Positions 8,537 through 11,811 of a stretch of 11,811 nucleotides of DNA are shown here, piece after piece. The translations under genes were made by a program, and so were the position numbers. The first letter of the stretch is position 1. Each line of letters starts with the position of its first letter. The notes under the pieces were generated by a model. It saw only the letters and a list, made by a program, of their open reading frames with translations. It did no database searches and was not told the origin of the DNA. Origin of the DNA: an uncultured Bacteroidales bacterium (GTDB lineage Bacteria > Bacteroidota > Bacteroidia > Bacteroidales > Muribaculaceae); assembly GCA_900549375.1 (NCBI GenBank), contig URNY01000090.1, forward strand, positions 1 to 11,811. Direction: 5' to 3'.

Positions 8537-8570
8537 GATACTTATTTTAAGGGGACAGAGTCTGATACGG

Positions 8571-8735
8571 TCAATCGGGCTCGACCACAAAATCCTCCTT
8601 GCCTACTCCGCAAACCGGGCATACCCAGTCGGAGGGAAGATCCTCGAATGCCGTCCCTGCGGGTATTCCACCGTCGGGATCGCCTACTGCCGGATCATAA
8701 ATATAGCCACATGGTTCACATTCATATTTTTTCAT
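8571..8735 (-). CDS. Rubredoxin
   Basis: A complete 54-residue protein from ATG at 8735 to TGA at 8573-8571. It has both iron-binding cysteine pairs: CEPCGYIYDP (6-15) and CPVCGVGKEDF (39-49), with the conserved GDPDGGI, PAGT and FEDLPSDWVCP segments between. The length is exactly usual for this small cytoplasmic electron carrier, which holds one Fe(Cys)4 centre and in anaerobes passes electrons to rubrerythrin, superoxide reductase or flavodiiron proteins. None of these partners is adjacent. AAGGAG lies 9 nt before the ATG, and a consensus sigma-A promoter lies further upstream; both are Firmicutes habits rather than Bacteroidetes ones. The coding part itself is moderately GC-rich, unlike its AT-rich leader, so its origin is ambiguous. 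Confidence 0.93.
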   Translation of the reverse strand: MKKYECEPCGYIYDPAVGDPDGGIPAGTAFEDLPSDWVCPVCGVGKEDFVVEPD

Positions 8736-8744
8736 AGTTATTTT

Positions 8745-8750
8745 CTCCTT
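8745..8750 (-). promoter_or_regulatory. Strong Shine-Dalgarno site of rubredoxin
   Basis: AAGGAG on the minus strand with a 9-nt gap to the ATG at 8735 fixes the start. None of the four complete left-hand genes has such a site, which sets the rubredoxin gene apart. Confidence 0.75.
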
Positions 8751-8782
8751 TTCAATGTTGATTCATTTTGTTAATAGATTCC

Positions 8783-8799
8783 TACTGAATTTTTCAGTA
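8783..8799. promoter_or_regulatory. Perfect palindrome in the rubredoxin leader, possible operator
   Basis: TACTGAATTTTTCAGTA is a 7-3-7 inverted repeat placed about 20-35 nt downstream of the predicted transcription start. A third copy of the half site TTCAGTA lies at 8896-8902, upstream of the -35 box. Position and symmetry suit a repressor site or an mRNA hairpin. It does not match the PerR, Fur, Rex or FNR consensus that I know. Confidence 0.4.
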
Positions 8800-8826
8800 T
8801 TTTGTTGCTTTTTTATGTATGTTTAT

Positions 8827-8855
8827 ATTATACATGATACTTTCTATTTTGTCAA
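8827..8855 (-). promoter_or_regulatory. Consensus sigma-70/sigma-A promoter of rubredoxin
   Basis: On the minus strand TTGACA (8855-8850), exactly 17 nt, then TATAAT (8832-8827): both hexamers and the spacing are the full consensus. Transcription should start near 8820, giving a leader of about 85 nt. Bacteroidetes sigma factors do not use this arrangement, so it points to DNA from a Firmicutes-like host. Confidence 0.7.
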
Positions 8856-8961
8856 TAACAGTAATTATTATTATTTTTATTTTGCGTATTTTAAATTCAG
8901 TAATATCTGACTAAAATGTTACGAAAAAGACTGGTTCTACACTATTTCTGAAAATCTGGCA

Positions 8962-10269
8962 GTGCATTGCTCTTTCTCATTCGCAAAGAAATATGGAGTG
9001 GATTTTGCAGTTGTCAGAGACAGAGAGAAAAGTCCTCCGGTCTATACGGTTTTCTTTAAGGCAAAAGATACAGACGCGGTTACAAGAATTTTACAGGATT
9101 ATTCAGCAAAGCAGATCAAGAAGCCATCGTTAGAAGCAAAACGTCGTATGATGGATTTGGATGATCTGATAAAAGGTCTGTATGAGAATTTCACACTGGG
9201 GCGATTGCCGGAGAGACAGTTTAACCGCCTTATGACAGAATATGACACCGAACAAAGCAGCCTAGAGCAGAGAATTTCAGAACTTGAAACTGCTACAGAA
9301 CGTATATCCACTAAGGCAGTGCAGATTGATAAATTTGTGCGACTGGTTAAGAAATACCGAGATTTTGAGGAACTGACAACACCTATGCTTAATGATTTCA
9401 TTGAAAAGGTTGTAATTCATGAAGCTGAGGGTGGCAGAACAAAAGACCGCACTCAGCAAGTGGATATTTATTTCAATTTCATTGGAAATTTTGTTCTTCC
9501 ACTCAGTGAGGATGAAGTGGAAGCCTTGCAGTCAGAGGAAGCACGCAGAGCGGAAGAGATTGCTGAAAGAAAGAGAAAATCTTCTAAGAAATCTACGCAG
9601 AAAAGAAATCAGAAGCGTGCAGAGATCAAGGCAAAAGCAGAAGCTGGAGATCCTGAAGCTATGGCAGAATATAAAGCAATCCTTGAAAAAGGCAGACAGA
9701 ACAACCGTAAGAGATCTGAAAAAATGCGAGAATTGAGAATGTCTGACCCTGAATATCGGGCGAAGATGGAAGAGAAAGAACGCTTGGCATTGGAAAGGGA
9801 AAAGAAACGTCAGGAGCGTGCTACAAAGAAGAAAAAGATTGCTTTGGCAGAATTAAAGGAGCAGGCAGAAAAAGGCAATCAGGAAGCCGTCAGAGAGCTT
9901 GAGGAGAGTAGAGCTATTGCAAGAGAACGTTCAAGGAAATCAGCAGAAAAGCGTAAGCAGAGAGCAGAAAATGACCCTGAATATGCAAAATATTTGGAAG
10001 AGAGAAATGCAGAATACAACAGACGGCATACCGCAAGAAGAAAGGAGCAGATGGAAGCCTTGAGAGCCAGGGCGGAAGCCGGAGATCAGGAAGCAAAGAG
10101 TCAGCTTGCAGAGCGTAAACAGTATCAGGTTAGAGCCACAGTGAAGAGCTACAGAAAAATGCGTGAAGATGCATTGAATGGAGACCCTATTGCAAAAGAG
10201 AGATATGAAAAAACACTGGCTATGAGACGTGAAGCGTATCACGCAAAGAAAAGTGAACAGACAGCCTAA
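8962..10269 (+). pseudogene. Chimeric remnant: PcfB (DUF3801) tail fused in frame to large serine recombinase C-terminus (DUF4368)
   Basis: The frame is open from 8911; its first possible start is GTG at 8962, with no ribosome binding site. From about residue 7, AKKYGVDFAVVRD and PPVYTVFFKAKDTDAVTRI match the C-terminal half of PcfB-type conjugation proteins; their N-terminal half is missing. After QIKKPSLEAK (51-60) the sequence becomes the coiled-coil and DUF4368 end of a Tn4451/TnpX-like large serine recombinase: LDDLIKGLYENFTLGRLPE (66-84), then TPMLNDFIEKVVIHEAEGG (140-158) and QQVDIYFNFIGNF (165-177). The catalytic serine domain is absent, so it cannot recombine DNA. Residues 190-435 are a highly charged tail with three repeats. 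The fusion probably arose by deletion between two genes on the same strand. The intact frame over 435 codons is odd for debris; expression of the tail as a DNA-binding protein is conceivable. Confidence 0.65.
9610..10251 (+). repeat. Three diverged ~70-residue coding repeats in the recombinase tail
   Basis: Residues 217-290, 291-361 and 362-430 of the chimeric frame align with each other. Each has an AEAGDPEA-like motif (226-233, 302-309, 371-378), then an arginine/lysine-rich helix, then a DPEY-like motif (262-265, 338-341, 408-411), with periods of 76/69 and 76/70 residues. Low-hydrophobicity charged sequence suggests long helices. The units have diverged enough that this is old protein-level duplication, not a fresh DNA tandem repeat. 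Confidence 0.7.
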
Positions 10270-10308
10270 GAGTAAGCATAATATCACAATATAATAGTTG
10301 CAGAATTG

Positions 10309-10443
10309 ATGAGAATAAGCGGGAGCGATGCAATTATTGTAATGGACAATGAAGTATGGTATTGTATAGATGGTTTACCAAATCGTAATTTGTGGAGAGA
10401 TTTCTTGAACTTTCCTTATTTTACGGGCTTTCCAGCCCCTTAA
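10309..10443 (+). CDS. Possible small ORF, 44 residues, unknown
   Basis: ATG at 10309 to TAA at 10443 encodes a short protein rich in aromatic residues (VWYCIDGLPNRNLW and FLNFPYFTGFPAP). There is no clear ribosome binding site and I do not recognise the sequence. Its 3' end overlaps the hairpin at 10425-10438, so it may be chance reading through an attachment-site region. Confidence 0.2.
   Translation: MRISGSDAIIVMDNEVWYCIDGLPNRNLWRDFLNFPYFTGFPAP
10411..10438. other. Hairpin and CCTTATTT repeat: possible integrase attachment-site region
   Basis: TTTCCTTATTTT (10411-10422) is followed by a hairpin GGGCT-TTCC-AGCCC (10425-10438). A near copy, TTTCCCTTATTTTT, lies at 10463-10476 and an inverted copy at 10501-10511. 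Repeated short sites next to the 3' end of an integrase gene are typical of att regions, but no core duplication can be shown because the other end is outside the window. Confidence 0.3.
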
Positions 10444-10463
10444 ATAGTGAAATGATATGTATT

Positions 10464-10511
10464 TTCCCTTATTTTTGACCTTATGCGGAATCAGCAAGGG
10501 AAATAAGGGAA
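10464..10511. terminator. Terminator hairpin after the integrase gene
   Basis: TTCCCTTATTT (10464-10474) pairs perfectly with AAATAAGGGAA (10501-10511), 11 bp, and CCTT (10479-10482) can pair with AAGG (10496-10499) inside the loop. On the plus strand it is followed by six Ts (10512-10517). On the minus strand it begins 8 nt after the integrase stop and would end that transcript, with AT-rich but not U-rich sequence following. Confidence 0.6.
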
Positions 10512-10519
10512 TTTTTTAT

Positions 10520-11811
10520 TTAGTCGTTGCCTGCCACTTTATCAAGAAGTCTGGCGGAGTTCCGCTTTGCCTTTCTTGTAGAGTGGGCGTAGACATTCAT
10601 TGTGGTACTGACATCAGAGTGCCCTAACAGTTCCTGCACATCTTTTGGGGCAGCTCCGTTTGAGAGGAGGTTGCTTGTGTAGGTGTGTCGCAACTGGTGG
10701 AAATGGAAATTCTCAAATCCGTCCAGCCTTTTTGCAACTGATCGGCAGGCAATGCTGAGTGTGCTTGGCAGTTCCAGACATCCGTCCGGTCTCAGGCAGA
10801 CAAAGGAGATTTCCTTGTAATCTACCGGGATTTCTTCGGTTCCGTCCAGATGATAATATTCATAATACACTCTGTTTTTGTCCTGTGCTTCCTTGTAGAA
10901 ATTGCGGTGGTAAAGTTCACCATACTGCATCCGGCTTTTAAGCTGTTTTTTTCTGGCGGTTTTCAGTATTTCAGTCAGAGTATCGCCAAAATCAACAATC
11001 CTTACTTTCTTTCGCTTGGTCGGTCCGATGATGTTTTTATGTTTTGTGCCATCATAGCGGATACTTCTTTTAATGGTCAGGCATTGTTCTTCAAGATTGA
11101 TGTCCTGCCATGTCAATCCGCAAACTTCACCGATACGAAGTCCCGCATAGTATGCGATCTGGATTGGCAGGATTGCAGGTGGATTCTTTACTTTGAGGTA
11201 TTCTATCAGTCTCTCATAATCTTCATGGGAAATAGGCTGTATGCCTTCTTCTACCTCATCATCTGAGAATAAATCCACATCCTCTGCCTGTTTTTTCAGC
11301 TTAATATACTGCATAGGATTAAAAGTAATCAACTGTTTTGGAAATACTGCAAACCGGAAAGCCTGTTGTAATACTGCTGAAAAGGAATGGATGTAATCTT
11401 TACTGTATCCTTTTCTCACTTTTCCATCTGGAAATTCCCCACCGAATGTAAGCAGATCGAGAAATGCCTGTAAATGTTCAGCAGTAACGGTTTTTAATTT
11501 GCGTTCTGCAATCGGATGTTTCTTGATACAACGGATTGCACCAAGATAATTTTCCACTGTACCATTGCTGAGTGTTCCGACTTTCAGTTCTTCTTCCGCC
11601 CACATATCAAGAAGTTCTCCTACAGTAAGATTATCTGTCTTTGCGACAAATTTCTTGCTTTCGTAATCATCCATTGCCTGACGGAGCAGTTTTTCCGTTT
11701 CACTTTTACTTTCTGTTCCAGCGTATTCTTTCTGAACCAGATTGCCGCTTGCATCTTCTACATAGAAGCGGTAGTACCATTTCTTTCCTTTTTTTCTTAC
11801 AGATCCTTTTG
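10520..11811 (-). CDS. Tyrosine site-specific integrase (N-terminus outside window)
   Basis: The frame stays open to the right edge: 45 codons precede the Met at 11674 and encode VRKKGKKWYYRFYVED, the usual arm-type DNA-binding N-terminus of Firmicutes element integrases, so that Met is internal and only a few residues are missing. Counting from it, a core-binding SAM-like domain spans about 15-125 and the catalytic domain about 150-375. Catalytic residues are all visible: Arg180 in YAGLRIGEVCGL, Lys in TKRKKVRI (219-226), His326 and Arg329 in HQLRH, His352 in LLGHSD, and Tyr362 in NVYAHS. The 429 visible residues match the length of Tn916-like Int. It would catalyse integration and excision of an element at att sites. 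No excisionase gene is visible. It appears intact and may be functional. Confidence 0.93.
   Translation of the reverse strand, partial: KGSVRKKGKKWYYRFYVEDASGNLVQKEYAGTESKSETEKLLRQAMDDYESKKFVAKTDNLTVGELLDMWAEEELKVGTLSNGTVENYLGAIRCIKKHPIAERKLKTVTAEHLQAFLDLLTFGGEFPDGKVRKGYSKDYIHSFSAVLQQAFRFAVFPKQLITFNPMQYIKLKKQAEDVDLFSDDEVEEGIQPISHEDYERLIEYLKVKNPPAILPIQIAYYAGLRIGEVCGLTWQDINLEEQCLTIKRSIRYDGTKHKNIIGPTKRKKVRIVDFGDTLTEILKTARKKQLKSRMQYGELYHRNFYKEAQDKNRVYYEYYHLDGTEEIPVDYKEISFVCLRPDGCLELPSTLSIACRSVAKRLDGFENFHFHQLRHTYTSNLLSNGAAPKDVQELLGHSDVSTTMNVYAHSTRKAKRNSARLLDKVAGND

Larger units (their letters stand above)
8740..11811. mobile_element. Remnant of a Firmicutes-type integrative element (boundaries uncertain)
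   Basis: This AT-richer segment holds a pcfB fragment (conjugation module of Tn1549-like elements), the C-terminal part of a large serine recombinase and a tyrosine integrase. No relaxase, coupling protein or replication gene is seen, so only an end or a scar of an element is present. The left border is not defined; the stretch 8736-8910 has only the rubredoxin control region and AT-rich DNA. The right border is beyond the window. Confidence 0.5.

Noticed and set aside
9940..10287. Minus-strand ORF, Cys- and Leu-rich, resembling a membrane protein
   Set aside because: Antisense of the Lys/Arg/Glu-rich repeat tail, whose complement naturally reads as Leu/Phe/Cys-rich sequence.
10520..11674. 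Integrase starting at the ATG at 11674
   Set aside because: The frame continues upstream with a typical integrase N-terminus (KKGKKWYYRFYVED), so that Met is internal and the gene is cut by the window edge.
1..11811. CRISPR array, tRNA, rRNA or defence genes
   Set aside because: No regularly spaced direct repeats, no cloverleaf or rRNA-like stretch and no recognisable defence motif were seen on reading through the window.

Overview
The window joins two kinds of DNA. Positions 1 to about 8.45 kb look like the chromosome of a gut Bacteroidales bacterium. The gene families fit: a malQ with two starch-binding domains before GH77, a B12-dependent ribonucleotide reductase, an AraC regulator and an EamA permease. 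Start codons lie behind A-rich leaders without strong Shine-Dalgarno sites. Several promoters fit the Bacteroidetes pattern (-33 TTTG, 19-20 nt, -7 TAnnTTTG). From about 8.5-8.9 kb to the right edge the style is that of Firmicutes (Clostridia/Lachnospiraceae): a perfect TTGACA-17-TATAAT promoter, an AAGGAG ribosome binding site, AT-rich DNA, and proteins typical of Clostridial integrative elements.

Layout, left to right. (1) 1-898, minus: 5' part of an exported Ntn-hydrolase of the C45/choloylglycine-hydrolase superfamily, with its promoter just outside a strong terminator. (2) 1043-3721, minus: malQ, 4-alpha-glucanotransferase (maltose and malto-oligosaccharide metabolism). (3) 3769-6291, minus: nrdJ, class II ribonucleotide reductase, 47 bp upstream of malQ and possibly co-transcribed with it. 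(4) 6467-7333, plus: AraC-family regulator, divergent from nrdJ. (5) 7383-8318, minus: EamA/DMT permease, convergent with the regulator and driven by a good Bacteroidetes-type promoter. (6) 8459-8570: hairpins and a short direct repeat near the likely switch in DNA origin. (7) 8571-8735, minus: a complete 54-residue rubredoxin with a consensus sigma-A promoter, a strong RBS and a perfect 17-nt palindrome in its leader. (8) 8911-10269, plus: a chimeric frame joining the 3' end of a pcfB-type (DUF3801) conjugation gene to the C-terminal part of a large serine recombinase (DUF4368), ending in three repeats of about 70 residues. (9) 10270-10519: possible 44-residue ORF, two hairpins, repeated CCTTATTT motifs. 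(10) 10520-11811, minus: tyrosine integrase with all catalytic residues, its N-terminus running off the window.

The metabolic genes on the left are ordinary for a gut Bacteroidales. The right third is either a decayed integrative element, with an intact integrase gene beside debris of a conjugative element and a serine-recombinase element, or a join between two genomes made during assembly. The sequence alone does not decide between these. No RNA gene, CRISPR array or recognisable defence system is visible.
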